Shown here: positions 14,557 through 21,437 of the stretch, piece by piece
Numbering within the stretch: the first letter of the stretch is position 1
How the letters are laid out: each line of letters opens with the position of its first letter
Virus record (IMG/VR): IMGVR_UViG_3300027320_000052
Span: 1-24,001 of that record
DNA length: 24,001 bases
Origin: a virus
Strand: one strand, 5' to 3'
Program-made: the position numbers and the translations under genes
The notes under the pieces: model-generated
Told to the model about the DNA's origin: nothing
What the model saw: the letters and a program-made list of their open reading frames with translations, nothing else
Databases searched by the model: none

Positions 14557-16452
14557 TTAGTTAAGGGTACGAGTGTTGGCGGCGGCGTATTGTGATTGCG
14601 TGGACTCCACTGAGATTTTGCGTAGCACGGGTCTCCCCGTGATCGTGCGGAACCGCAGATCGACGGAGGTAGCCTTGCATCGCATCGGCGCCTTAAGCGT
14701 GTAGTCCTCCGCCTCGTCGCTAGTGTTAGCGAGGGCCGCGACTTGAAAGTCATTATCAAAGTCCACCGTGACCGCATCGAGCGCACAGGAGGACTCCGGC
14801 GCAAGGAGGACACTCGCCTTCGAGCGCACAATCCTCTTCGCATCCAGCGTGCCGAAGGCGTAGCTGCGAGTTTGCAACAGACCATCGACGGGCGTGTAGG
14901 CGTCGTCCGTATTTGCATAAGGCACATCGTCGCCACGTTCATTTTCGTCGAGGAGGAATAACGTGCCACTGCGTGCTGCCGTGTGGAGGCGGCGTTGTTT
15001 GTTGAAATCCGCCACGATCAGCTCATCTAGGGCCACCGAATACGAGTCCTTCGACTCCCATTGTTGGTTCAGCGCATTCCAGATGAACATCGCGTTATTG
15101 TTGAGCGCGCTGTCGCCTATCGGCACAGCCAGGTAGTAGCGGTTCGCCCACCACTTAGCCGTCGCCTTGTATACTTGCGTCGGGTTGATCTCTTCCATCT
15201 GGTCCGAGATAGTGTCCGAGAGCGGCTGAGTATTTGCGCGGAGTTTTAGATCGAGCTGGGTATCCAGCCGGTAAACTCCCGAGTCCGATAAAAAAAAGAC
15301 AAACTGCCCCGCCGTCACTATCGACCGCCGAGCCACGCACCCGATCTCGTCCGTGAGGAGAGTGATGCGACTCACCGCCGCATCCACCGTGAACTCCGTC
15401 GCATTCGCATTCGACACATCGGCCAGATTGGCAAGCCAGATCGAGTTGCGCATAAATATGAGCGCCTGCCCCTCCACCCACGGATGCAGCGCCACCAGGT
15501 AGTCGTTGCTGCCTTGGTTGGCGCGGAAGGATTGGAAGAAGGGATCGTAGAGGTCGGGGTCCAGCACATCGCTGATCGCCACCGTATCGCGGCCGTCGGG
15601 GATCCACAGGCGGTTGCCAATGTAGGCCGCCCAGCCCACCGAGCGCATCCCCTTGTACGTTGCGTGCGCGGGCGGTATGCCGCCCTCCGCTTTTTGAAAG
15701 TGAGTTGTCGACCCGTCCCACCAGAGCGGAGGCTTGACCCGCCGCACCGTTGCCCCACCGGACGAGAGGGTGCCACTAGGCACAGCAACCGTAAAAGCAT
15801 TTGCCGTCACAGGATTGATCACATCGAATTCATGGCCGGCAAATGCCGCCTCATCGCCATTTTCAATCCGCACACGCATACCGGCAGAGTATCCATGAGC
15901 CGCAACATTTACCGTCGCAGCCGTTCCAGAGACCACTATGCCAGCAGTGTTCACCTCACCCCACCCAGGCAGAGTGGCATCCGCCTCGCGCAGCAGATAG
16001 AACCGGTTGAATGCTTGTATGCAAGTCGCTTGGTCGCTCTGTTCCAATAGCTCTTGGATCGACGCTCCTGGGAACGAGAGATTGATCTCCTCGATATTAG
16101 CCACATCTTGCCGGTACAGAAACGCCGACGACGGCCCGCACAGGACAATGTATTCATTCGCGTCGAAATAGTTGGGCGACGAAAAAACGCCACTCGCTAG
16201 GATGCCCCCCGAGTACGAGGTTCGGATTTTTGCATTTGCGTCGAGGATAAATGGCAGCACCAGTGGTTGTGCTCCAGACGAGATCTCATCGCCCAGCCGC
16301 TTCGCGCCCTTGCGCGTCTGCGCGACACCTCGGTCCAGCCGCATATTTTCGCACCGCTGCACCATCCCTGGCTGGAGCTGGAGCGGGTTGAGCCGCGACG
16401 CCATGCCGATGAATCCGGCATCTCCTTCTACTATGGGTTGGTCGTCGAGCAT
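14557..16452 (-). CDS. Tail nozzle-like beta-propeller protein
   Basis: 631 aa. The N-terminal stretch (GFIGMASRLNPLQLQPGMVQ, then AENM-like ENMRLDRGVAQTRKGAKRL) is the classic opening of phage tail nozzle/tubular-B-type proteins. The body has propeller-like strands, including YIGNRLWIPDGRDTVAISD, FLSDSGVYRLD and WWANRYYLAVPIGD, then MFIWNALNQQWESKD. In podoviruses this protein forms the distal tube of the short tail. Residues about 172-238 hold an inserted AHG-type beta module (AAHGYSAGMRVRIENGD, VTANAFTVAVPSG) that also appears in the next gene. It starts at the promoter-like element, and its stop is six bases before the fibre start. Confidence 0.8.
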   Translation of the reverse strand: MLDDQPIVEGDAGFIGMASRLNPLQLQPGMVQRCENMRLDRGVAQTRKGAKRLGDEISSGAQPLVLPFILDANAKIRTSYSGGILASGVFSSPNYFDANEYIVLCGPSSAFLYRQDVANIEEINLSFPGASIQELLEQSDQATCIQAFNRFYLLREADATLPGWGEVNTAGIVVSGTAATVNVAAHGYSAGMRVRIENGDEAAFAGHEFDVINPVTANAFTVAVPSGTLSSGGATVRRVKPPLWWDGSTTHFQKAEGGIPPAHATYKGMRSVGWAAYIGNRLWIPDGRDTVAISDVLDPDLYDPFFQSFRANQGSNDYLVALHPWVEGQALIFMRNSIWLANLADVSNANATEFTVDAAVSRITLLTDEIGCVARRSIVTAGQFVFFLSDSGVYRLDTQLDLKLRANTQPLSDTISDQMEEINPTQVYKATAKWWANRYYLAVPIGDSALNNNAMFIWNALNQQWESKDSYSVALDELIVADFNKQRRLHTAARSGTLFLLDENERGDDVPYANTDDAYTPVDGLLQTRSYAFGTLDAKRIVRSKASVLLAPESSCALDAVTVDFDNDFQVAALANTSDEAEDYTLKAPMRCKATSVDLRFRTITGRPVLRKISVESTQSQYAAANTRTLN

Positions 16453-16482
16453 CTAGTTGTAAGTATGCGGGAGCGTGTCAAG
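16451..16482 (-). promoter_or_regulatory. Promoter-like element, copy 2
   Basis: This lies between the endolysin stop and the tail nozzle ATG. On the minus strand it reads CTTGACAC, CTCC, CATACT, then TAGAT running into the ATG, matching copy 1 (21722-21753) at 25 of 32 positions with identical spacing. The start codon lies within or just after the element, so transcription starting here would give a very short leader. A phage-specific promoter, host promoter or operator are all possible. Confidence 0.45.
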
Positions 16483-16993
16483 CCCCTCTCGGGTGGATGC
16501 GGATAAAGTTTCGCGCGATGGATTTTGGTCGCGTCTTGCGCCAGACCCCATCACCCGTCGCGCTATCGCGATCCCCTCGCCCATTCGTGTTGCCCTCGAT
16601 CGTGATGAGCTTGTCGTCCGCATCGAACTCCACGATCCCGACGTGAGAAAAATCAAATACCACGATATCGCCAGGGTGCGCCTGCGCCGTGTCGGGGTGG
16701 ATGGATACCGTCTTCGGGCGGGCTTTGGCCCAGTCGAGAAAACCATACGCCAGCGCCGTCTTCGGCCGCCACTGGTCCGGCGTCGAGACTTGCAGCCCCA
16801 GCCAACCCGCCACACCAGGCTCCGCCAGCCACTTCGACACGCACCAATCCACAAAGGCCGCGCACCAAGGCCAATCGTCGGGCGCAAGATTCGTCGCCCG
16901 CTGGAAAGCGCGGATTGCGTTGCCGCAATTATTCCCGCCCTCCTCGCGAGTCCCGATCTGCCTCGCAGCTACGGCAACGAGTCGGTCAATCAT
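16478..16993 (-). CDS. Endolysin, CHAP/NlpC-P60-type peptidoglycan hydrolase
   Basis: 171 aa, a single catalytic domain. The motif WPWCAAFVDWC puts the nucleophile at Cys44, HPGDIVVFDFSHVGIVEF supplies His117, and TIEGNTN (residues 131-137) supplies the polar third residue; this order and spacing are those of CHAP-type amidase/endopeptidases that cut peptide bonds in peptidoglycan. The N-terminal MIDRLVAVAARQIGTREEGGNN also fits that family (usually written A-QIG-EE-GNN). It has no signal peptide, so it depends on the upstream holin-like protein for access to the wall. It is coupled to the lipoprotein gene by ATGA. The GCTTGACA of the second promoter-like element overlaps its stop codon. Confidence 0.85.
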   Translation of the reverse strand: MIDRLVAVAARQIGTREEGGNNCGNAIRAFQRATNLAPDDWPWCAAFVDWCVSKWLAEPGVAGWLGLQVSTPDQWRPKTALAYGFLDWAKARPKTVSIHPDTAQAHPGDIVVFDFSHVGIVEFDADDKLITIEGNTNGRGDRDSATGDGVWRKTRPKSIARNFIRIHPRGA

Positions 16994-17157
16994 TTGGAAG
17001 ATGTCGGCATCGGTAGCTCATAACACAGGGTGCCGTAGTCGGTACGCAGGCACACAGAAGGGTTGCCGTAGCCCCCCGCGCACCCGCTTAGAAGCAGGGT
17101 CAGGAAGCCAGCGAAGACGCTCAGGATGATGATGAGGGCGTTAGATTTTGGGCTCAC
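16990..17157 (-). CDS. Small lipoprotein, candidate outer-membrane spanin or exclusion protein
   Basis: 55 aa from a GTG start inside the previous gene. Residues 1-22 form a signal peptide (basic start, then ALIIILSVFAGFLTLL) followed by the lipobox LSGC with Cys26 as the lipidated residue. The mature part is only 30 residues, has two further Cys and ends PMPTSSK; it is not strongly Pro-rich as in Rz1. In a lysis cassette such a lipoprotein is often the outer-membrane half of the spanin, but no inner-membrane partner with a long periplasmic coil is present. The stop overlaps the endolysin start as ATGA. A superinfection-exclusion lipoprotein is the alternative. Confidence 0.6.
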   Translation of the reverse strand: MSPKSNALIIILSVFAGFLTLLLSGCAGGYGNPSVCLRTDYGTLCYELPMPTSSK

Positions 17158-17311
17158 GGCGGAAGACCTCGATGAGTCCCAGCACCGCGATCACGGCGCT
17201 AGAGATGGCGTTGAGTTGCGCGGGGTCGATGGCGTAGCCGCAGAGTCCTGCGAGTATCGCCAGACCGCGAAAGGTGGACGGCTCTTTTAATCGTTGGAGT
17301 AGTGTGTTCAT
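17141..17311 (-). CDS. Small membrane protein of the lysis cassette
   Basis: 56 aa starting MNTLLQRLKEPSTFRGLAIL and ending FRREPKI. Two hydrophobic segments (about residues 15-28 and 34-50) flank a short polar turn (IDPAQ). It resembles the small membrane proteins that sit beside endolysins in many prophages, sometimes annotated as holins. With the 61-aa protein just upstream it could form a holin-antiholin or holin-pinholin pair. It overlaps the next gene (GTG start at 17157) by 17 nt. The roles are inferred from context. Confidence 0.6.
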   Translation of the reverse strand: MNTLLQRLKEPSTFRGLAILAGLCGYAIDPAQLNAISSAVIAVLGLIEVFRREPKI

Positions 17312-17322
17312 GGGGTGGGGTT

Positions 17323-17357
17323 GGGAGTTTTAAGGTTAAAGTTTTAAGTTTTAAGTT
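17323..17357 (-). repeat. AT-rich 7-bp period repeat before second lysis gene
   Basis: On the minus strand the gap between the holin-like stop and the next start reads AACTTAA twice, then AACTTTA, ACCTTAA and AACTCCC, an imperfect heptamer array. The remaining bases before the ATG are C-rich (CCCAACCCCACCCC). There is no Shine-Dalgarno sequence. It may unwind easily or act as a spacing or regulatory element; it could also be neutral replication slippage. Confidence 0.5.
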
Positions 17358-17543
17358 TCATTCCTTCGGCGGCACGTCCCACTTTCGGAGGATGACGATG
17401 AAGGATGCGATACCCACCGCGCAGCCGATGATGAGCGAGGAGACGCGCAGCCACGCCTCGATCTCCGGCAACAACGAGACCGTGATCCCGCTCGCCGTAG
17501 CGAGCAAGCCGGTCAGAGTGGCGTTGAAGTGTTGGTGGTCCAT
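17358..17543 (-). CDS. Holin-like small membrane protein
   Basis: 61 aa with two predicted membrane segments (about residues 6-25 and 33-52), a short charged turn between them (PEIEAWLR) and a charged tail (LRKWDVPPKE). This size and topology match class II holins, which form the inner-membrane lesion that releases or activates the endolysin. It is the first gene of the lysis cassette, directly after the fibre gene with no gap, and an endolysin lies about 370 bp downstream. No family signature was recognised, so the call rests on size, topology and context. Confidence 0.6.
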   Translation of the reverse strand: MDHQHFNATLTGLLATASGITVSLLPEIEAWLRVSSLIIGCAVGIASFIVILRKWDVPPKE

Positions 17544-19121
17544 TTAGCTGAGGGCGGCGGCGAGTTGGGCTCCGGTGGTTGCAACCGTGCTCGCTTGCGC
17601 GAGGCGGTCCGTATTGAGTAGGTCGGTTTTCGCTTTGATCGCGGCGACATCGCTGTTGGCTGGCGCTGTGTAGGCGCTGCCTGCGAGGCGGCTGCTCACC
17701 GTGGCATCGAGGTTCGCCAGTTTGGTGCTGTTGGAATCCATCTCCTGCCGGATGGCTGTGACTGTAGGTGCTGCGCTCGGAGCCGTATACCCACTTGTTG
17801 CTAACCGTGTGCTCACGGCGGCGTCCACCCGAGCGAGTTCGGTAGATAGCTCCGATCTCACAGCGGCGGCATTGGCAACGGCGGTCGGCGGTGTTGTCGG
17901 GGCTGTGTAGGCGCTCGTTGCGAGTCGGCTCGATACCGTGGCGTCCAGATTAGCGAGCTTTGTGCTGTTGCTATCCATCTCGGCGCGGATTTGGACGGCT
18001 GTCGGAGCGTTGCCTGCGCCAGAGATTGGCGAGTCAATGCGGGCCAACTCCACGGCTAACTCGGCGCGGATCGCGGCGGCGGTGAGGACTGCCGTGCCGG
18101 TGGTGGCGTCCGTCAAGACTCCCAGACTAACCGAAGACGGGCTCGGCACTCGAAGCGTGCCGACATTGGCTCCGCTGGCGTAGGTAGTGCCAAATCGCAC
18201 GTCGGCAGGGGAGGCTTGGCCGAGGTTATTATCGGCGGTGAACATATCGACATACGTTGACGATCCGTTGAGAGCATAGCGGGTCTTGGCAACCAATGGC
18301 GCGGGACTCATTCGGAATTTCGGAGAAGAAACTGCCGCCATTCCATTGGCTGCCGAGATGAGCGATCCGCTCACTATAACGACCGCCAATACGTTGGTTG
18401 ATGAGATTCCGTTTGCCATATTCGTGGCCGTGATGTCGCCCGATGACGTTATTGATCCCGTCGAGGCATTAAATACTCCTGCCAATACGTTGGCATTGAT
18501 CGTTGAGGAGTTGAGGATTAATGATCCCGTCGAGGCATTATAAATGCCATAGCCACCACCAGTCGCCGCGCCTGTAATAGTGCAGCCTGTAGTGGTTATT
18601 GAGCCTCCGAGGGTATTGCGTATTCCGTGCGAAGTGGCATCATAAGTCCCGCCTGTAATGGTGCTACTATTCACCGTCACCGATCCGCTCGTGCCAGAGT
18701 TGCTGATGCCACCGTTATTTCCCCCGAACACTGACCCGTTGGAAAATGTGACGCTTCCATTTGCCTCATTGCCTATTCCTGCCAAATACCCAGCCGAGGC
18801 AGTTACCCCACTGCAAATGACCTGCCCTGTTGAGGTGTTCCGTATTCCGCCAGTGACGCTTCCCGGCACAATCGTTCCGGAAGTCATTTGTATGATACCC
18901 GTGCTGGAGTTACTGATACCCCATGAGTCAGAGTTAAACGTGCCGCCACGGACATCGCTCGATGCCGTTAAATTAACCGTGCCTGCTCCTGTATTGCCTA
19001 GTCCGTAAGCCCCGAAGCATTGCCTCCTGCAATGGTTACCCCAACTCCACTCAGAGTTCCCGACGACGAAAATAAAATAGACCGAGTCGCTCCAGTAAAA
19101 GCCGAACCTACCGCACGGCAA
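17544..19121 (-). CDS. Beta-helix tail fibre, C-terminal part (after frameshift)
   Basis: The open frame begins at 19121, but its first 40 or so codons are an out-of-frame reading of the upstream part; meaningful sequence starts near GAYGLGNTGAG at about 19010. It continues with right-handed beta-helix coils of the form GI-N-STG-I, repeated about ten times down to about 18280, then a connector (YVDMFTADNNLGQ, DVRFGTTYA). The C-terminal shaft has repeats of the type IRAEMDSNSTKLANLDAT with SSRLA and YTAP, which are typical of phage fibres. Such proteins form trimeric adhesins. The stop abuts the holin-like start (TAAATG). No separate start fits the true beginning of this part, which supports a disrupted or frameshifted single gene. 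Confidence 0.7.
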   Translation of the reverse strand: MPCGRFGFYWSDSVYFIFVVGNSEWSWGNHCRRQCFGAYGLGNTGAGTVNLTASSDVRGGTFNSDSWGISNSSTGIIQMTSGTIVPGSVTGGIRNTSTGQVICSGVTASAGYLAGIGNEANGSVTFSNGSVFGGNNGGISNSGTSGSVTVNSSTITGGTYDATSHGIRNTLGGSITTTGCTITGAATGGGYGIYNASTGSLILNSSTINANVLAGVFNASTGSITSSGDITATNMANGISSTNVLAVVIVSGSLISAANGMAAVSSPKFRMSPAPLVAKTRYALNGSSTYVDMFTADNNLGQASPADVRFGTTYASGANVGTLRVPSPSSVSLGVLTDATTGTAVLTAAAIRAELAVELARIDSPISGAGNAPTAVQIRAEMDSNSTKLANLDATVSSRLATSAYTAPTTPPTAVANAAAVRSELSTELARVDAAVSTRLATSGYTAPSAAPTVTAIRQEMDSNSTKLANLDATVSSRLAGSAYTAPANSDVAAIKAKTDLLNTDRLAQASTVATTGAQLAAALS

Positions 19122-19621
19122 CCCGTGAGTGTGGTCGAGGCCGTCCCACTCACCGACAACGCTGCCGTTGATCCCGCCATGATGAATGCGCCAGTGATGT
19201 CGAAGTTAGCCGTAAGCGCGAACCCGCCGCCTGTTGCGATAGTCAGAGGCGTATTTACAAAAGTGAGGAGCGCACCCACTCTACGAGCCGTGCCAGTGGT
19301 CGCAGTTCCTGCGTTGATAGCTTGAAAATATGTTCCAACCGTGTTGGCAACCACTACGGCGGTTCCTGCGTTGGAGCCAGCCGCAATGCAGTTTGCCGTG
19401 AGCGCAAAGTTGGTCGTGCCGACCGATACGATTTGGTAAATTTGTCCAGCGATAAACGATCCGCTGGTGTCCACGGTCGAGCCTGTAAGGTCAATGGATT
19501 GATCGAGTGCGACGGTAAATCCGTTCGCGTAGACGGTGTCGTTGAGAGATGGCACTACGCCACCTGTCCATGTTCCCGTTGCGCTCCAGTTCCCGCTTGC
19601 GGCTGCTTTTATGACGGCCAT
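18998..19621 (-). CDS. Beta-helix tail fibre, N-terminal part (before frameshift)
   Basis: 207 aa before a stop at 18998. It opens with GNWSATGTWTGGVVPSLNDTV, the start of a beta-solenoid-type module common in phage fibres and surface proteins, continues through SFIAGQIYQIVSVGTTNF (another recurrent fibre module) and then enters a parallel beta-helix rich in S, T, G and A. The helix breaks off at NASGLTD, but the same repeat pattern continues without a gap in the -1 frame. This is therefore most likely the first third of one fibre gene of about 692 aa (17544-19621). The start lies one base after the upstream stop and has AAAGGA seven bases before it, one of the few plausible Shine-Dalgarno sequences here. 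Confidence 0.7.
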   Translation of the reverse strand: MAVIKAAASGNWSATGTWTGGVVPSLNDTVYANGFTVALDQSIDLTGSTVDTSGSFIAGQIYQIVSVGTTNFALTANCIAAGSNAGTAVVVANTVGTYFQAINAGTATTGTARRVGALLTFVNTPLTIATGGGFALTANFDITGAFIMAGSTAALSVSGTASTTLTGCRAVGSAFTGATRSILFSSSGTLSGVGVTIAGGNASGLTD

Positions 19622-19622
19622 A

Positions 19623-19904
19623 TTAAAATCCTTTCGAGTTGATGAATTTTTGAAGTGCTGCTTGCACCTCGCTTACGGCAAGCCGCTCGGCAGCGTCTGC
19701 CGAGGCCAGTGAGCCGAATAAAATAGTGCGACCATGATCCTGCGCGGCAATGCAATCGTCGGCCTCAAATCGGATGGGCGTCAGGGTGAGGACAACCGAG
19801 GCGTCCGGTTGGTCTGGCGCTTCGTAGCGTCCAGAGACGGCCAACGTCATGGCGTAGCGGTCGTAGGATTTGCCGTCGATTTGGAGTGGTGTGGTAGCGT
19901 TCAT
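19623..19904 (-). CDS. Conserved-looking small phage protein
   Basis: 93 aa when started at MNATTPLQ. The frame is open further upstream to 19985, but that stretch overlaps the previous gene and is Pro/Lys-rich, so the ATG four bases after the previous stop is preferred. The pattern GKSYDRYAMTLAVSGRYEAP, then a strand-rich middle and an amphipathic C-terminal helix (VSEVQAALQKFINSKGF), is similar to small proteins I associate with phage tail-fibre clusters. No catalytic motif is seen. A role as a structural or assembly subunit is inferred from position. Confidence 0.6.
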   Translation of the reverse strand: MNATTPLQIDGKSYDRYAMTLAVSGRYEAPDQPDASVVLTLTPIRFEADDCIAAQDHGRTILFGSLASADAAERLAVSEVQAALQKFINSKGF

Positions 19905-19908
19905 AGGT

Positions 19909-20274
19909 TTATGCGTAAGTGAGGTTTGTTTTGTTTGAAAAAGCGCCGGTGGCGGTTTGAGTCGCGGTGGCGTCGCCCGCCGCATTGGTCGTAATGCGGT
20001 AGATTGTCCAGGCGGTGGCGTTGTCCGCCGAGCCAGAGTTTGGGATGTCCGACTCAGCCAGACGGCCGATGTAAAGGTAGTTGCCGCTCACGGCGGCGGA
20101 AAAAAGGTAAGCCTCTGCCGCACCGCCCGCGCCAAGCGAGAAGACCGTGCCGCTTGCATCTTTGCTGAACAGGATGCGGTCGGGGAGGTTAATGGCCAAC
20201 TCCCCCACAGCGAGTTGCTGTGCGGTCGGCACTCGGCCTGCGACGGAGGTCCGCTTGGTCAGTAAGGTGGGCAT
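19909..20274 (-). CDS. Small virion or fibre protein
   Basis: 121 aa. Residues 1-48 repeat the fibre head module seen in the preceding gene (KRTSVAG, P, then GELAINLPDRILFSKDASG). Residues about 56-120 hold a second beta module (YLYIGRLAESDIPNSG, then WTIYRITTNAAGD) of a kind scattered through phage tail genes. The two modules together suggest a small exchangeable fibre or tip subunit. The start at 20274 follows a pyrimidine-rich leader just after the internal terminator, and no Shine-Dalgarno sequence is visible. The stop is four bases before the next start. Confidence 0.65.
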   Translation of the reverse strand: MPTLLTKRTSVAGRVPTAQQLAVGELAINLPDRILFSKDASGTVFSLGAGGAAEAYLFSAAVSGNYLYIGRLAESDIPNSGSADNATAWTIYRITTNAAGDATATQTATGAFSNKTNLTYA

Positions 20275-20292
20275 GGTTTAAAAAAAGAGAGG

Positions 20293-20345
20293 AAAAAAAG
20301 GGGCTCCGTAGCGGTGGCGCGGACGAGCCGCACCACCGCACGGAG
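20293..20345 (-). terminator. Strong intrinsic terminator inside the tail cluster
   Basis: Read on the minus strand, a long hairpin (CTCCGT + GCGGTGG + T + GCGG, loop CTCGT, returning as CCGC + G + CCACCGC + T + ACGGAG, with one bulged T and one possible G-T pair) is followed by CCCC and seven T. The stem is about 18 pairs. It stands in the 80-bp gap between the coiled-coil fibre gene and the next gene, so it should lower or stop transcription entering the downstream fibre, lysis and cargo genes unless antitermination acts or another promoter is used. Confidence 0.75.
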
Positions 20346-20354
20346 GGGGAGGGT

Positions 20355-21125
20355 CTAGAAGCTGCCGCCGTCGATTTCTGCTTCGATAGCGTCGAGACGC
20401 GAATCGAGAGAATTTTCGGCTGCTGTGGCGCGTGAAATCTCGCTGTTCAGCGAGCTGGTCACTGCGGACACGGCTGCGGCACGATCCGTGATCTCGGTGG
20501 CAAGATTCGCGGCCACAACGCCTTCAGCGGCGGTCGCACGCGAGATTTCGCTCGAGAGGTTCGATGTCAAGGTGCTGTCAGCACTGGTGCGAGCGGAAGT
20601 CTCGGTAGCGAGATTGGCTGCAACGGTGTTGATATTACCTTGGAGGGTCGTGTCGGCTGCGGCACGGTTTGTGATCTCGCTTGCAAGGTTCGCGGCGATG
20701 ACACCTTCAGCGGCAGTCGCCCGATTGACCTCTGTGGTCAATGCGCTGGAGGCGCTGGTGGCGAGGGAGGTGATGGCACCATTCAAAGTGCTGTCTGCGC
20801 CTTGGAAGGCAGTGACGATTTCGCTCAACGAATTGAGCGCCGTGGCGTCCACATTTGTCAGGACATTGTCGATGCGAATGCCAAGAGCACCTTCAGCTGC
20901 GACTGCACGGGAAGCCTCTGCTGAGACTGCCGATGTGCGTGAGCTGCTCTCGCTGGCGAGGGCTGCTGCGGTCGCGTAATGGGCACCACCGATTGGCACT
21001 ACGGCAGAGCCGTCGCCAATGTACAAGATGCCGTCGATTTTGTTGTAGGCTGGCTCGCCCGAAAGCAAGCTGGAGGGGGCTCCGGCTGCGCCGGTCAAGC
21101 GCCGTTTGATTCTTAGATTTGCCAT
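20355..21125 (-). CDS. Coiled-coil tail fibre protein
   Basis: 256 aa. Residues 1-47 form a small beta module (IKRRLTGAAGAP, then GEPAYNKIDGILYIGDGS) common at the head of phage fibre proteins, where it contacts the virion. Residues about 50-248 are a long helical array of near repeats such as SEISRATAAEGVVAANLATEI, with Ala/Thr/Ser-rich heptads, typical of a trimeric alpha-helical shaft. It ends in IDGGSF. The same N-terminal module occurs in the next gene (19909-20274), so the two are partial paralogues. There is no receptor-binding tip, so it may be a linker to the other fibres. A strong terminator follows immediately. Confidence 0.75.
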   Translation of the reverse strand: MANLRIKRRLTGAAGAPSSLLSGEPAYNKIDGILYIGDGSAVVPIGGAHYATAAALASESSSRTSAVSAEASRAVAAEGALGIRIDNVLTNVDATALNSLSEIVTAFQGADSTLNGAITSLATSASSALTTEVNRATAAEGVIAANLASEITNRAAADTTLQGNINTVAANLATETSARTSADSTLTSNLSSEISRATAAEGVVAANLATEITDRAAAVSAVTSSLNSEISRATAAENSLDSRLDAIEAEIDGGSF

Positions 21126-21164
21126 ATATTATTTAGGGGGGTTGTTGTATCTGCGGGGTTAGTC

Positions 21165-21437
21165 CTAAAACTCACCGCCGTCCGAATCGGCGACGATGGG
21201 GATGTAGGAAAGTGTGTCGGGGTCCCAACGGTGCGGGACATTGTTATCAGCCGAAAAATAAATGCGGGCCACGACGCCCACTTGCGGGAAGTCGGCGAGG
21301 GTCGAAAAACGCTGCACGTCGTCGAAGTCGTCGGGGATCAGATCGCTGGAAAGCTGGCCCGAGGAATCGAGCTGCGCGACCTGAGCGGTCGAGCTGATCA
21401 TGCTTCCGGTGAGGGGGTCAAAGGAGATTTGCGACAT
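21165..21437 (-). CDS. Small fibre-associated virion protein
   Basis: 90 aa. The N-terminal part (FDPLTGSM, AQVAQLDSSGQL) leads into a module with the pattern FPQVGVVARIYFSADNNVPHRW, which resembles the short beta module in phage fibre proteins that usually reads like GKIYVA-D-N-TYRW followed by Y-I. The protein ends in DGGEF; the next gene ends in DGGSF. It starts inside the upstream stop (TAATG). It probably belongs to the fibre or baseplate-like complex with its neighbours. Function beyond structure cannot be read. Confidence 0.6.
   Translation of the reverse strand: MSQISFDPLTGSMISSTAQVAQLDSSGQLSSDLIPDDFDDVQRFSTLADFPQVGVVARIYFSADNNVPHRWDPDTLSYIPIVADSDGGEF

Noticed and set aside
18998-19040. 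Programmed -1 ribosomal frameshift
   Set aside because: No X-XXY-YYZ slippery heptamer in the right frame was found in the overlap, and slippage on TCG-GGG would not re-pair in the P site. An indel is simpler, though not proved.
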